64,000 bases of DNA from Promicromonospora sukumoe 327MFSha3.1 (GCF_000385135.1 NZ_ARQM01000001.1:1-64000); one strand, 5' to 3'. Shown: positions 46,489 through 56,439, counted from the first letter of the stretch. The notes: generated by a model from the letters alone, not told the origin. Translations and numbers: made by a program.

Positions 46489-46521
46489 ACGCCCCGGCCC
46501 CCTCCACGGGAGCCGGGGCGT
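46489..46521. terminator. Hairpin between convergent DUF3592 and MFS genes
   Basis: ACGCCCCGGC and GCCGGGGCGT form a perfect 10-bp stem with a 13-nt loop. It lies 36 bp after the MFS stop on the other strand. Nothing else is seen in 46314–46557. Confidence 0.6.
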
Positions 46522-46557
46522 CCTCGTCCACGGATCAGCACCCGCCGACGGCGCCCG

Positions 46558-47796
46558 TCATGCCCCCGCCGGCAGCACCGCCCGCTGCCGGCCCACGGTG
46601 AGCACGTACAGCAGCAGGCCCGCGGTGGTCAGGACGACGCCCGCCCAGACGGTGGACAGCGTGCCCCAGCCGGCGTCGAGCGTGATGGCGCCGCCGATCG
46701 CGCCCAGCGAGTTGGCCAGGTTGAGGGCGGCGAGGTTGAGCGCGCCCATCAGCGTCGGGGCGTCGGGCGCGAAGCCCGTCAGCCGCACCTGGATGGTGGG
46801 GATCGCGAACATCATGGTCGCGCCGGTGCCGAAGAAGCAGAACAGCAGGACCGTCAGGTTGCTGCCCGCCACCCCGATCAGCACCAGGAAGACCAGCACG
46901 CCGCCGTACCCGTACAGCAGGCCGCGGCTCTCGTACCGGTCGGCGATCCGCCCGCCCCAGCTGTTGCCCACCGCCATACCGACGCCGAAGACGGCCAGCG
47001 CGACCGGGATCAAGGACGCGTCCTGGCCTGCGGCGTCAGTGATGAACGGCCCGATGAAGGTGTAGACGGCGAAGATGCTGGAGATGCCGAGCGAGGCGAC
47101 GGCGACCATGAGCCAGACGTTGAGCCGGCGCAGCGCGCCCAGCTCGTTCCGCACGGAGCCGCCGTGCAGGTCGCGGGTGCGGGGCAGCCAGGACACGAGG
47201 GCGGCGCCGGCGAGCAGGCCCAGGACGACCACGGCCCAGTACATGGCGCGCCAGCCGGCGTTCTGCCCGATGAGCGTGCCCAGCGGCGACCCGAAGATGG
47301 TGGCGACGGTCAGGCCGGCCATGACGGTCGCGAAGGCCTTGCCGCCCTTCCCGGGGCCGTAGACGTAGGCGGCGACGACGGCGCCGGCGCCGAAGAACGC
47401 GCCCTGCACGCTGCCCGTGACGAACCGGGCCACGACCAGCAGCCCGATGTTCGGCGCCCACGCGGACAGCGCGTTGCCGACCAGGAAGAGGACGATCAGG
47501 CCGAGCAGCAGGGTGCGGCGGTTCATGCGCGCCGCGAGCAGCGTGATCGCGGGCGAGCCGATCATGACGCCGAAGGCGTAGGCGGTGATCGCGTAGGTCG
47601 CCACGGGGATCGACACGCCCAGGTCGGCGGAGAAGAGCTGAAGGATGCCGTTGCTGCCGAACTCGCCGGTGCCGATCGCGAACGTGCCCAGGGCCAGGGC
47701 GAACAGGGCCAGGCGGGGGTTGCGGATGGGTGAGGTCGCGGACTCGTGCCGCTTCTCCTCGGCCGTGCACTGACTCTCGAACGCCTGCTGGTGCAT
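46558..47796 (-). CDS. MFS efflux transporter, DHA1 (AraJ/CmlR-like)
   Basis: 412 aa with 12 membrane segments. FALALGTFAIGTGEFGSNGILQL at the start and AARMNRRTLLLGLIVLFLVGNALSA (the loop 2–3 motif A region) mark the DHA1 drug/arabinose family. FVTGSVQGAFFGAGAVVAA (motif C-like) and GWRAMYWAVVVLG follow. Relatives export sugars or chloramphenicol-like compounds, and the substrate here cannot be read. Divergent from the hydrolase at 47959. An inverted repeat CCTCG-N7-CGAGG (47912–47928) around TAGCGT in the gap could be an operator. Confidence 0.88.
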   Translation of the reverse strand: MHQQAFESQCTAEEKRHESATSPIRNPRLALFALALGTFAIGTGEFGSNGILQLFSADLGVSIPVATYAITAYAFGVMIGSPAITLLAARMNRRTLLLGLIVLFLVGNALSAWAPNIGLLVVARFVTGSVQGAFFGAGAVVAAYVYGPGKGGKAFATVMAGLTVATIFGSPLGTLIGQNAGWRAMYWAVVVLGLLAGAALVSWLPRTRDLHGGSVRNELGALRRLNVWLMVAVASLGISSIFAVYTFIGPFITDAAGQDASLIPVALAVFGVGMAVGNSWGGRIADRYESRGLLYGYGGVLVFLVLIGVAGSNLTVLLFCFFGTGATMMFAIPTIQVRLTGFAPDAPTLMGALNLAALNLANSLGAIGGAITLDAGWGTLSTVWAGVVLTTAGLLLYVLTVGRQRAVLPAGA

Positions 47797-47958
47797 GGGT
47801 TTCCTCTGCCTGGCCTCGACGGTGACTGCCTCTCACGCGGATGTTCACCCAGACCACTGGAGGACTACTTGATCGAGGGGCGCTTCGCCGTCCAGTGCCG
47901 CTCCACTCGAGCCTCGTAGCGTTCGAGGTTCGATACCCCAGCGCAGAGGAGCTCGACC

Positions 47959-48684
47959 GTGACCGGAACGACACCCAACAAGCCCACGATCGTGCTCGTG
48001 CACGGGGCGTTCGCGGACAGCAGCGGCTTCGAGGGGATCAGCCGCCGGCTGCTCGCCGCGGGCTACCCGGTGGTGGCCGCGCCCAACCCGCTGCGCGGCG
48101 TCGCCTCCGACGCGGCACAGGTGCGGGCGGTGCTCGACAGCATCAAGGGCCCGGTCGTGCTGGTGGGGCACTCCTACGGGGGCGCTGTCATCTCGTCGGC
48201 GGCCACGGGGAACGAGAACGTCCGCGCGCTGGTCTACGTGGCGGCGTTCGTCCCGGACACCGGGGAGAGCGTCGAGGCCCTCGTCGGCAAGTTCCCCGGC
48301 AGCACCGTGGGCGAGTCGCTCAAGCCCGTCCCGCTGTCCGGCGGGCTGGTCGACCTGTACATCGACCCCGAGGTGTTCCCCCAGCGGTTCGCGACCGACG
48401 TGCCCGCCGAGCAGGCCGAGCTCTTCGCGATCTTCCAGCGGCCCGCCACCAACGCGGCGCTCGGCGAGCCGGCGTCGGGTGCGCAGGCCTGGCACTCGAT
48501 CCCGAGCTACAACCTGATCAGCGGTGCGGACCAGATCATCCCGCCCGCCGCCCAGGAGTTCATGGCCGAGCGGGCCGGCTCGACGGTGGAGACGGTCGAG
48601 GGCGCCTCGCACATGGTCTTCGTCTCCCACCCGGACGCGACCGTGGGCCTGATCGAGCGGGCGGTCGCCGAGACCGCGGGCTGA
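47959..48684 (+). CDS. Alpha/beta hydrolase
   Basis: 241 aa single-domain fold. TIVLVHGAFADSSGF is the oxyanion strand, VVLVGHSYGG holds nucleophile Ser72, and Asp (ISGADQIIPP) and His (VEGASHMVF) complete the triad near 195 and 215. Relatives are annotated as salicylate-esterase-like or EstC-type hydrolases. Substrate unknown. GAGGAGCTC lies before the GTG. Divergent from the MFS transporter, so the two may share a signal. Confidence 0.88.
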   Translation: MTGTTPNKPTIVLVHGAFADSSGFEGISRRLLAAGYPVVAAPNPLRGVASDAAQVRAVLDSIKGPVVLVGHSYGGAVISSAATGNENVRALVYVAAFVPDTGESVEALVGKFPGSTVGESLKPVPLSGGLVDLYIDPEVFPQRFATDVPAEQAELFAIFQRPATNAALGEPASGAQAWHSIPSYNLISGADQIIPPAAQEFMAERAGSTVETVEGASHMVFVSHPDATVGLIERAVAETAG

Positions 48685-48686
48685 CC

Positions 48687-51600
48687 TCAGAGGCCGACGC
48701 CGCTCCCCGGCCCGCCGGGGAGCAGGCGCTCGGCGCGCCGGGCGAACAGGTGTGCCTCGTGCTCCGTGGACAGGGTGCGCGCCCGCTCCACGGCGGCGCG
48801 GACGACGTCGTCCGGTCGGCCCGACGCCTGCAGCAGCCGCGCCCGCTGGATCAGCAGGAAGCCCTCGGCGTACCGCTGGCCGTACGCCTCGAGGGCGGCG
48901 TCGGCGCGGTCGAGCGCCGCGGCCGCCTCGGCGGTCCGCCCGGCGGACAGCCACATCTCGGCGACCAGCCCGTGCCAGGTCGCCAGGCCCGAGCGCGGCG
49001 GGTCCACCAGCGCGCCGGCGACGAGCTGCTCGGCGCGGCGTGCGGCGCCGACCGTGTCCTGACCGGTCAGCGCCTGCACCCAGCACCGGGCCAGGCGGGG
49101 GTAGCTGCCCAGGAAGACGAAGGAGAACTCGGGGTCCACGGCGATGCCCCGCTCCGCCGCCCGCAGCGCCCAGGCCTCGTCGCCGGCGAGCGCCGCGACC
49201 GTGACGGCGAAGGCGGACCAGACGGTCGTCGCGTACGGGTCCGCCGAGGCGGCGGCCTCCAGCCGGTCGAGCTGTTCCCGGGCCGAGTCGACGTCGCCGT
49301 GCAGGGCGGTCATCAGGGCGAGCATCACGGGGGAGAGGAGCTGCAGGTCGTGCCGGAGCTGGTCCTGGTCCGTACCGGTGGCGTCGTCCAGCATCGTGGT
49401 GCGTGACTTGCTCAGGTACCGGAAGGCCTCGCCGATGTTGCCGACGTCCCACTGGTGGATGCCCCAGGCGTGCTGCCCGTAGGCCCGCACGACGGGGTTG
49501 GCCGACGCTTCGCCGTCCTCGAGGAGGCGGCGCGCCAGGGGGCCGGCGAGGTCGAGCTGGATGCCCTGGGAGTAGCCCGCCCAGCGGGAGAAGAGGAAGT
49601 CGGCGGCCACGACCTGGTGCCCCAGGCTCCGGGCCAGGTGCTCGGCGCGCTCCAGGACGTCGATGGCCGAGGCGACGTACCCGGAGCGCATGCCGATGAC
49701 GGCCGTGAGCTGCGACAGCGCGGACAGCTCCAGCTCGGCCAGGCTCGCCGCGCGCGCGGTGCGCGCCGCCGCCCGCAGGTGTCCCGACGCGGCCTCGAAC
49801 GCGGACTTTCCCGCCGCGCAGCGGCCGGCGTCCACCAGGGCGCGTGCCGTCCGCCCGAGGTCGGCGAGCGGGCCCGCGGCCCACAGGTGGTGCGCGAGGC
49901 GTTCGGCGATCGGCTCGCTCTCGGGGCTGGTGCGCTCCAGCGCGTCCGCCAGCCGCAGGTGCAGCCGGCCGGCGTGCGGCGGGGCGATCGTGCCGGCGAC
50001 CGACTCGCGGACGACGTCGTGCGTGAACCGGACCGCGTACGGGTCGCCCGGCACGGGCTCGATCAGGCCCGCGGCGTCCAGGGGTTCCAGCCGGTCGTGG
50101 CACGTGGGCACGTCCAGGCGGGCGGCCTGTGCCAGGAGCGGCACGTCGACCTCCCGCCCGGCGAGGGCGGCGAGGCGCAGCAGGTCCCGGGCCTGGTCGT
50201 CGAGGGCGGCCATGCGCCCGCGGACGACGTCCACGACCGACGACGGCACGCCCACGCGGGCGACGGCGTCGGTGGTGAGCGCGCCGGTCTCGGCCAGCAG
50301 CCGGGACAGCTCCCGGACGAAGAACGCGTTGCCGCGGGTGCGGGCGTGCAGGTCCGCGGTCACGTCGCGGCCCGGCGTCTGGCCGGTCTCCCGGCGCACG
50401 AGCTCCGCGACGTCGTCCGGGCGCAGCGGTCCGAGCCTGATCCGGCGCTGTCCCGGCGCGCGGCTGACCGCGGCCAGCATCCGCGCGAGCTCCGGCTCGG
50501 GCTCGGCGCGCCGGTCCCGCAGCGCCCCGATCACGACGGCGCCGTCGGGCAGGCGGGTCGCCAGGTGCGCGAGCAGGCGGAGCGAGGTGGCGTCGGCCCA
50601 GTGCAGGTCGTCGACCACCAGCAGCAGCGGGCGGAGCGCCGCCGCCTCGCCGATCACGGCGACCACCTGCTCGAACAGCCGGAACTGGAGGTTGCTGTCG
50701 GGGATGATGTCGCCCGCGAGCAGGTCGTCGTGCGGTTCCAGCAGGTGCCCCAGCTCGCCGGACAGCGCCGCCTCGCGCACGCCCGCGGGCACCCGGTCCA
50801 GGATGGCCCCGACCGCCTGGATCCAGGGCCACATCGTCGGCGCACCCGCCCCGTCGAGGCAGTTGCCCCACACCGCGAGCGCGTCGCGCCGCTCGGCCTC
50901 GGCCGCGATCTCCTTGAGCAGCCGGGTCTTGCCGACGCCGGGTTCGCCCTCGACGACAGCGAGGCCCGACCCCGCGGCGAACGCCGGTTCCAGCACCTCC
51001 CGGAGCGCCGAGATCTCGTCCACCCGCCCGACGATGCCGGACGGCGCCGTCGGCCGTTCCGCGACGGGCGGGCGTCCCGGCCCGGACGGGCCGCCGTCGG
51101 CGACCGTGGGCCGGTGCAGCAGCCGCCCGTGCGCGGCGCGGAGCACGGGGCCGGGTTCGATGCCGAGCTCGTGGGCCAGCCGGTCGCGGGCCGCCTCGTA
51201 CGCCGCCAGGGCCTCGGCCGGGCGTCCGGCGTCGGCCAGGCAGGTGACCAGGCTCGCCTGGACGGGCTCGTGGAGCGGCCCCATCGTCGAGGCCAGGCGC
51301 AGGTGCGGCAGCACCCGCTCGGGCCGGCCCAGGTCCGTGGCGAGGTCGGCGGCGGCCACGCACGCGTCGAAGAACTCCGAGTCCAGGCCCGCGAGCACGC
51401 CTGTCGCGGCCGGCTCGTGGACCAGTCCCTCGCAGGCCGAGCCGCTCCACAGGCCCAGCGCCTCGACGTAGAGGTCGAGGGCCGCAGCGCGCCGTTCGTC
51501 GGCGAGCGTCGCGGCCGCGGAGGCCGCCAGCCGGCGGAACATGACGAGGTCCAGCGTCTCCGGTCCGGCGGTGCAGAGGTAGGCGCTGCCACGGCGCACC

Positions 51601-51935
51601 AGGTAGGAGCTCGCTCCCCGGGCCGGGCGCTCCGGTTCCAGCAGGTGCCGCAGCGCCCCGACGTACTTGTGGATCGTGTTGAGCGCGCTCGACGGTGCCG
51701 CGTCGCCCCAGATGGAGGCGATCAGCTCGCCCGTGCCGGTCGGCCGGCCCACGCGGGCCAGCAGGAGGGCGAGCAGGGAGGCCTGCTGTCGCGGTCCCGC
51801 GTCCAGCTCGACGTCGCCGCGCCACACCCGCAGCGGCCCGAGCACCTGCAGGCGCAGCGGACCGGTAGGGGGCGTCCGGAGATCGCCCCCGACGCCGTCG
51901 GAACCGGTACGCACGACTCCAGATTCTATGTCCAC
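48687..51935 (-). CDS. SARP/BTAD regulator with AAA ATPase and helical repeats
   Basis: 1082 aa. Winged helix at about 28–105 (RLQVLGPLRVWRGDVELDAG, GELIASIWGDAAPSSALNTIHKYVGALRHLLE), BTAD at about 125–270, a variable linker, and then an AAA16-type ATPase with P-loop GEPGVGKT (330–337), Walker B LLLVVDDLHWADATSLRLLAHLA and VVIGALRDRR. The C-terminal 400 residues are helical repeats. No C-terminal LuxR helix-turn-helix is present, which separates it from LAL regulators. GTG start, 101 bp divergent from the sigma factor gene. It may control that gene or the hydrolase/MFS pair, but no operator was found. Confidence 0.88.
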   Translation of the reverse strand: MDIESGVVRTGSDGVGGDLRTPPTGPLRLQVLGPLRVWRGDVELDAGPRQQASLLALLLARVGRPTGTGELIASIWGDAAPSSALNTIHKYVGALRHLLEPERPARGASSYLVRRGSAYLCTAGPETLDLVMFRRLAASAAATLADERRAAALDLYVEALGLWSGSACEGLVHEPAATGVLAGLDSEFFDACVAAADLATDLGRPERVLPHLRLASTMGPLHEPVQASLVTCLADAGRPAEALAAYEAARDRLAHELGIEPGPVLRAAHGRLLHRPTVADGGPSGPGRPPVAERPTAPSGIVGRVDEISALREVLEPAFAAGSGLAVVEGEPGVGKTRLLKEIAAEAERRDALAVWGNCLDGAGAPTMWPWIQAVGAILDRVPAGVREAALSGELGHLLEPHDDLLAGDIIPDSNLQFRLFEQVVAVIGEAAALRPLLLVVDDLHWADATSLRLLAHLATRLPDGAVVIGALRDRRAEPEPELARMLAAVSRAPGQRRIRLGPLRPDDVAELVRRETGQTPGRDVTADLHARTRGNAFFVRELSRLLAETGALTTDAVARVGVPSSVVDVVRGRMAALDDQARDLLRLAALAGREVDVPLLAQAARLDVPTCHDRLEPLDAAGLIEPVPGDPYAVRFTHDVVRESVAGTIAPPHAGRLHLRLADALERTSPESEPIAERLAHHLWAAGPLADLGRTARALVDAGRCAAGKSAFEAASGHLRAAARTARAASLAELELSALSQLTAVIGMRSGYVASAIDVLERAEHLARSLGHQVVAADFLFSRWAGYSQGIQLDLAGPLARRLLEDGEASANPVVRAYGQHAWGIHQWDVGNIGEAFRYLSKSRTTMLDDATGTDQDQLRHDLQLLSPVMLALMTALHGDVDSAREQLDRLEAAASADPYATTVWSAFAVTVAALAGDEAWALRAAERGIAVDPEFSFVFLGSYPRLARCWVQALTGQDTVGAARRAEQLVAGALVDPPRSGLATWHGLVAEMWLSAGRTAEAAAALDRADAALEAYGQRYAEGFLLIQRARLLQASGRPDDVVRAAVERARTLSTEHEAHLFARRAERLLPGGPGSGVGL

Positions 51936-52035
51936 GACCGGATCTCACCCGCTGGTGAGCGGCGGGTGATCTTTCCCGCCGCGGTGCCGTTCCGGAACGC
52001 CCGGGTACGGTCTCAACCTGCGAGGGTTCCGACGC

Positions 52036-54147
52036 GTGGGTAGGGGCATGGAGACACTTTCGGGAAGACGGGTCGAGGTCCGGGTGGGCGGCCGGTCGCG
52101 CGACGAGGAGTTCGTCGCGTTCGTGGAGACCGAGGGCCCGTACCTGTACCGGACGGCGCTCTTCCTGGTCGGTGAGCGGGCCCCGGCCGAGGACCTGGTC
52201 CAGGGCACCTTCGAGCGCGTCTACCGGCGCTGGGACGCCGCCCGGGCCGGGAGCCCACGCGCCTACGCGCGGAAGGTGCTGGTCAACCTCAGGACCGACA
52301 CGTGGCGCCGGACGCGGCTGACCGACACCCCTGGTGACGACAACCTCCCGGTCGCGCACGAGGAGGACCACGCCGTGCAGGTCGCGCTGCGGGACGAGCT
52401 CGCCCGCGCGCTGGGGAGCCTCTCGCCGCAGCAGCGCCGGGTCGTGGTGCTGCGGCACATCCTCGACCTGCCGGAGGCGCAGGTCGCCCAGGAGATCGGG
52501 CGGTCCGTCGGCACGGTCAAGGCGGCGAGCTCCCGGGGCCTCGAGCGGCTCCGCGCGCTCCTGACCGAGGCCGGCCCGGAGACCGTGGACGAGCCGGTGT
52601 TCGACGGTCGCGAGACGCTGGACCGCAGCAAGGCCGTCGCGGCACGGCGGGCCCGCCGCACCGCCGCGCTCAGCACGGCCGCGGTCGCGGTGTGCGCTCT
52701 GTTCGCCCTGGTCGTGCACGGTCCGGTCGGTGTGCCGGTGCTCGACGCCGTCACGACGCCGGCCCACCGCTGGCTGGTGGAGACGTTCGGCCTGCCCGTG
52801 GTCGACACGGATCGTGACGACGACGGCGCGGTCCGGGACGACGACGCCGTGACCGGGCAGGACGCCGCCGTCGGGCTGGGGGACCTCGACATCCCGGAGA
52901 TGGCGGCCGTCGCCTCCGACTGCGCCGGGGACCTCGCCACGCCGGAGGCGACCGGGACGATCCCGGTCCCGGCTGACGCACCGACGGGGAACTTCACGAT
53001 CACCCAGGCGCTCGACGCCGACGACGCCCGTCCCGCGGTCGAGTGCGTCGACTACGTCACCGAGCACCGGGTGGACCTGGGGACGCCTCCTGACTTCATG
53101 GTCGGGGCCTTCATCGGGAGCGATCTCAATGTCCCGTTCGCGGTGCGTCGCGACGGCACGCTGGTCGCCGCACCGCGCCGGCCCGACGTCGGCCCCGGGT
53201 CGGAGCCGATCACCCTGCTGGCGCGGCCGAAGCCTGGGGCTGACGGCGAGTCCGTCCTGGAGACCTGGCAGCTCTCGGCCGCCGTGCCGGGCTCGTCGGG
53301 TACGTCCGACGTCGAGCGCCCCCCGTATCTCGACGTCGGCAGCCCGGTCCTCACCGAGACGCACGTCGCCTGGAGCGTGGGACTCGACGAGAGTGAGCCG
53401 GTCGTGGTCAAGGCGTAGGGGCCGGACGGCGAGGTCCGTACCGTCGCGCGCTACGAGCCGGACCCCGCACGGAGCGTCTGGAAGGTCGCGGCGGGAGGGC
53501 GGACGCTCGCGATCCTGCACATCACGGAGGAGAACTTCGGCCTTGCGGATCGCTGTGCGGGGTCGATCGATCTGGTCGATCTGGAGGCGCCCGATGCTGA
53601 CGTCGACCGGGACGTGGTGACGGACGTGTGCGCGATCTCGGACAGCGACGAGGGCGTCGTCGTCTCGCGCAATCCCGCCGAGGGACCGAGCGTGATGGGG
53701 CTCCTCTCTGCAGGTACCGGGCTGCGCGAGCTCGTGCGGCTCGATCAGGACGCGGCGTGGAACCACTACGCGTTCCTGTCCGGGGACATGCTGCTGTTCG
53801 AGTCGGGGCAGTGGATGGTGGCGGTCGATACCGGGTCGCGGGAGGCCACCGTCGTGCGCGAGGACGCCGGGTGGACGATCGGGGCTCTCGATGACGGGGT
53901 GCTCTGGGCGGGCGACGGGGACATCCACTACCTGCGGCTGCACGCGCGGGACGGCGTGGAGGTGCCGGCGTTGACGACGCTCGGGCCTGAGGCGAGGAGG
54001 ACCTCGTGGCTGGACGTCGCCGGGTCCGGGAACCGGGTCGTCTGGACGGAGCACCGCAGGGCGGACATGGAGCGGCTGCAGGAGCAGGATTCCTACGGGT
54101 TCGGCGAGCTGGAGCAGACCCTGGTCTACGCGCGGACGTCGTGGTGA
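52036..54147 (+). pseudogene. Membrane-anchored ECF sigma factor gene interrupted by in-frame TAG
   Basis: Codons 1–460 (52036–53415) encode an ECF sigma factor. Region 2 is about 17–90 (FVAFVETEGPYLYRTALFLVG, DLVQGTFERVYRRW) and region 4 about 115–175 (LGSLSPQQRRVVVLRHILDL, EIGRSVGTVKAASSRGLERLR). One membrane segment follows (about 208–232) and then an external domain. TAG at 53416–53418 stops it after VVVKA. The same frame then stays open for 243 codons to TGA at 54145–54147 with coherent protein (GPDGEVRTVARYEPD … GVVVSRNPAEG … SWLDVAGSGNRVVWTEHRR). The second part has no ribosome site of its own. One base change (for example TAC to TAG) explains it, though sequencing error or readthrough are possible. 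The truncated 460-aa product may still work. Confidence 0.75.
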
Positions 54148-54153
54148 GACCCG

Positions 54154-54357
54154 TCAGCCCTGGTGCGTCGCGTCCTCGCCGGGCACCGCGTCGACCGCGC
54201 CGGCGACGTAGGCGCGGCGGATCCAGCTCGCGATGACCGGGACGGCGTCCTCGTGCTGCTCCAGGAGCAGCTCGGCGACGGTCATGTCCCGGGCGTCGTC
54301 CATGGGCACGCCGGCGGCCGCCATCGCGTCCACGAGCTCGTTGCGTTCCGCGGTCAT
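54154..54357 (-). CDS. 67-aa hypothetical protein
   Basis: Starts MTAERNELVDAMAAAGVPMDD with GGGGGAGG 8 nt before the ATG, a strong ribosome site that decides the start. A longer reading to 54561 lacks one. Mostly helical and acidic (VAELLLEQHEDAVPVIASWIRRAYV). No domain recognised. It converges with the interrupted sigma gene, whose frame ends 6 bp away. Confidence 0.6.
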   Translation of the reverse strand: MTAERNELVDAMAAAGVPMDDARDMTVAELLLEQHEDAVPVIASWIRRAYVAGAVDAVPGEDATHQG

Positions 54358-54491
54358 CCGTGCAGCCTCCCCCTGCGTGATGCGCTGCTGAGCCGCGTCT
54401 GACTCTCCTCGACCGTAACCTCGATGACTTGTGATCGAAAGCCGGGGGACCCGGGCGGCCTTCACCCGGTCCTCCGGGAGCGGCGCGGCGC

Positions 54492-54524
54492 CGACGGGTG
54501 GCATGACACATGTCACCCGTCGGT
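54492..54524. promoter_or_regulatory. Nested palindrome upstream of the Tap-like gene
   Basis: CCGACGGGTG (54492–54501) and CACCCGTCGG (54515–54524) form a perfect 10-bp outer stem, with TGACA-CA-TGTCA nested in and over the centre. It lies 148 bp before the Tap-like start in a 314-bp divergent gap. Operator or cruciform; otherwise I see nothing in the gap. Confidence 0.45.
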
Positions 54525-54671
54525 GCGCCGATCCTCCCGGCCGCCGGTGACGGCTCGTCACTGGGGCCGCGCGAGCCCCGCGCCGAGACTGGTCGGACCG
54601 ACCTCGGGGGCTGGTCGACTCGCACGACGGCTGCTCCCCGGGGTGAAGCTCTCTGCCGGAGGAAGGTCACG

Positions 54672-56387
54672 ATGCGAGACCGCGCGAAGCCGTCCCAGAA
54701 CGACGACGGGCCTGCCACACCCGTCCCCGAAGAGTCACGGCCGCGAGGCCTGAGGTGGCCACGGCCACCTCGAAGCAGAGCGCGGCGCGGGGTCGCCGTG
54801 ACGCTGGCGGTGGGCCTGGTGGCCTCGGTGGGTGCCGCCGCCGGCCTGCCCGCCATGGCCGACGACCGGGCCGCCACGACGACGGCGTCCACGACGACGG
54901 CGTCCACGGTCGCGGAGGCGCCCGTCCCGGCGCCGGCCGAGTGGGGCACCTGTCCCACGGACGTCGTCGTGGACGCCGCCCCGTACGTGCTGGACTGCGC
55001 CACCGTGCAGGTGCCCCTGGACTACGCCGAGCCCGAGGGCAGGCAGATCGACCTCACGATCTCCCGGATGGCCAGCACCAACCCGGAGAAGCGCCGCGGC
55101 ATCCTGCTGCTGAACCCCGGCGGCCCGTCGGGCTCCGGGCTCACGCTGTCCACGCTGCTGGCGTCCAAGGGGCTGCCGAAGAGCGTGCGCGACGCCTACG
55201 ACGTCATCGCCATGGACACCCGCGGCATCGGGCACTCGACGGCCGCGCGCTGCGGCTTCACCGCTGAGACCCCGCACTTCGGCAACCTGCCGCCCTTCGC
55301 GGTGGACGAGGCCGCCGTCGACGCGCAGGCGAAGGTCGTCAAGGGCATCGCCGAGCAGTGCGCCGCGTCGCCCGACGCCGAGCTGCTGCAGCACCTGAAC
55401 ACGCCCAACACGGCGCGTGACCTGGACCAGATCCGGGCGGCGCTGGGCGAGGAGAAGGCCAGCTACCTCGGCTACTCCTACGGCAGCGGCCTGGGCGCCA
55501 CGTACGACGCGATGTTCCCCGACCGGGCCGACCGCGTCGTGCTGGACAGCAACATCGGTGACACGCACCTGAACCAGGACGTCATCCGCCTGTGGGGTCC
55601 CGGCATGGAGGACACGTTCCCCGACTTCGCGAAGTGGGCGGCCAAGCGGCACGCCACCTACGGGCTGGGGCGTACCCCGGCACAGGTCCGGGCCACGTTC
55701 TTCGAGCTGGCCGAGCGGCTCGACGAGAAGCCGCTGGACGGCGTCGACGGCGTGATCTTCCGGATGGGTACCTTCGGGTACCTCTACAGCCCCGGGCAGT
55801 ACCCCAAGATCGCCGAGCTCTGGGAGGCGGTCCTGACCGACGACGCCGGTGCGGTCAAGCAGCAGCTGGCCGACGTGCCGGCGGGCACACCGGGCGGCGC
55901 CCTCGCCGAGCCGGCGACGGCCGGGACCGACACGGCGGCCGCCGCCGAGGAGCCCTGGCCGCTCGACAACGCCCTGACGGTGTTCCTCTCGGTGAGCTGC
56001 AACGACTCCGACTGGGCCGAGGCCGTGCAGCACTACAAGGACACCGTGGCCGCGGACCGGAAGGCGTACCCGATGTTCGGCGCAGCGGGGGCCAACATCA
56101 CGCCGTGCGCCTACTGGCCGTACGAGCCCGTCGAGCAGGCGGAGATCTCACCGGAGGGCAAGCGGAACATCCTGATCGTGCAGAACGAGCGGGACCCGGC
56201 CACGCCGGTGGCCGCCGCGCAGCGCACCCGCGAGGCGTTCGGCGACCGGTCGCGCCTGGTGACCGTCGACAACAGCGGGCACGGCGCCTACCTGCTGCAC
56301 GACAACCCGTGCGCGCTGGAGACCACCACGAAGTTCCTGGTGGACGGCACGCTGCCCAAGCGGGACGTGTCGTGCCGGGCGGGCTGA
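54672..56387 (+). CDS. Secreted Tap-like alpha/beta hydrolase (S33 family)
   Basis: 571 aa. A long Arg/Pro-rich N-terminus and a signal segment (VAVTLAVGLVASVGAAAGLPAMA, cut near 64) precede an S33 alpha/beta hydrolase: GILLLNPGGPSGSGLTL oxyanion region, nucleophile Ser269 (GYSYGSG), Asp508 (QNERDPATP) and His537 (NSGHGAYL). The C-terminal TAP-like domain includes CAYWPYEP. Streptomyces relatives are tripeptidyl aminopeptidases and similar secreted hydrolases. GGAGGAAGG precedes the ATG at 54672. Likely releases peptides or esters outside the cell. Confidence 0.9.
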   Translation: MRDRAKPSQNDDGPATPVPEESRPRGLRWPRPPRSRARRGVAVTLAVGLVASVGAAAGLPAMADDRAATTTASTTTASTVAEAPVPAPAEWGTCPTDVVVDAAPYVLDCATVQVPLDYAEPEGRQIDLTISRMASTNPEKRRGILLLNPGGPSGSGLTLSTLLASKGLPKSVRDAYDVIAMDTRGIGHSTAARCGFTAETPHFGNLPPFAVDEAAVDAQAKVVKGIAEQCAASPDAELLQHLNTPNTARDLDQIRAALGEEKASYLGYSYGSGLGATYDAMFPDRADRVVLDSNIGDTHLNQDVIRLWGPGMEDTFPDFAKWAAKRHATYGLGRTPAQVRATFFELAERLDEKPLDGVDGVIFRMGTFGYLYSPGQYPKIAELWEAVLTDDAGAVKQQLADVPAGTPGGALAEPATAGTDTAAAAEEPWPLDNALTVFLSVSCNDSDWAEAVQHYKDTVAADRKAYPMFGAAGANITPCAYWPYEPVEQAEISPEGKRNILIVQNERDPATPVAAAQRTREAFGDRSRLVTVDNSGHGAYLLHDNPCALETTTKFLVDGTLPKRDVSCRAG

Positions 56388-56395
56388 TCCACTGA

Positions 56396-56439
56396 GGACC
56401 GCGATGACGTCCCGGGGCTCCGGGGCGTCATCGAGGTCC
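56396..56439. terminator. 20-bp bidirectional hairpin
   Basis: Arms 56396–56415 and 56420–56439 pair with one mismatch and one G·U around a GGCT loop. It fills the gap between the convergent Tap-like gene and the hypothetical at 56442. Confidence 0.75.

Noticed and set aside
47845-54054. A 2069-codon open frame on the minus strand across several genes
   Set aside because: It covers a real SARP gene in another frame and the opposite-strand sigma gene, and its residues are Arg/Gly/Ala/Pro-rich as expected for antisense high-GC DNA. No domain or ribosome site.
53614-54147. A separate 177-aa gene after the sigma factor
   Set aside because: Its frame is continuous with the sigma gene back through the TAG, the protein is coherent before its GTG, and no ribosome site precedes it.
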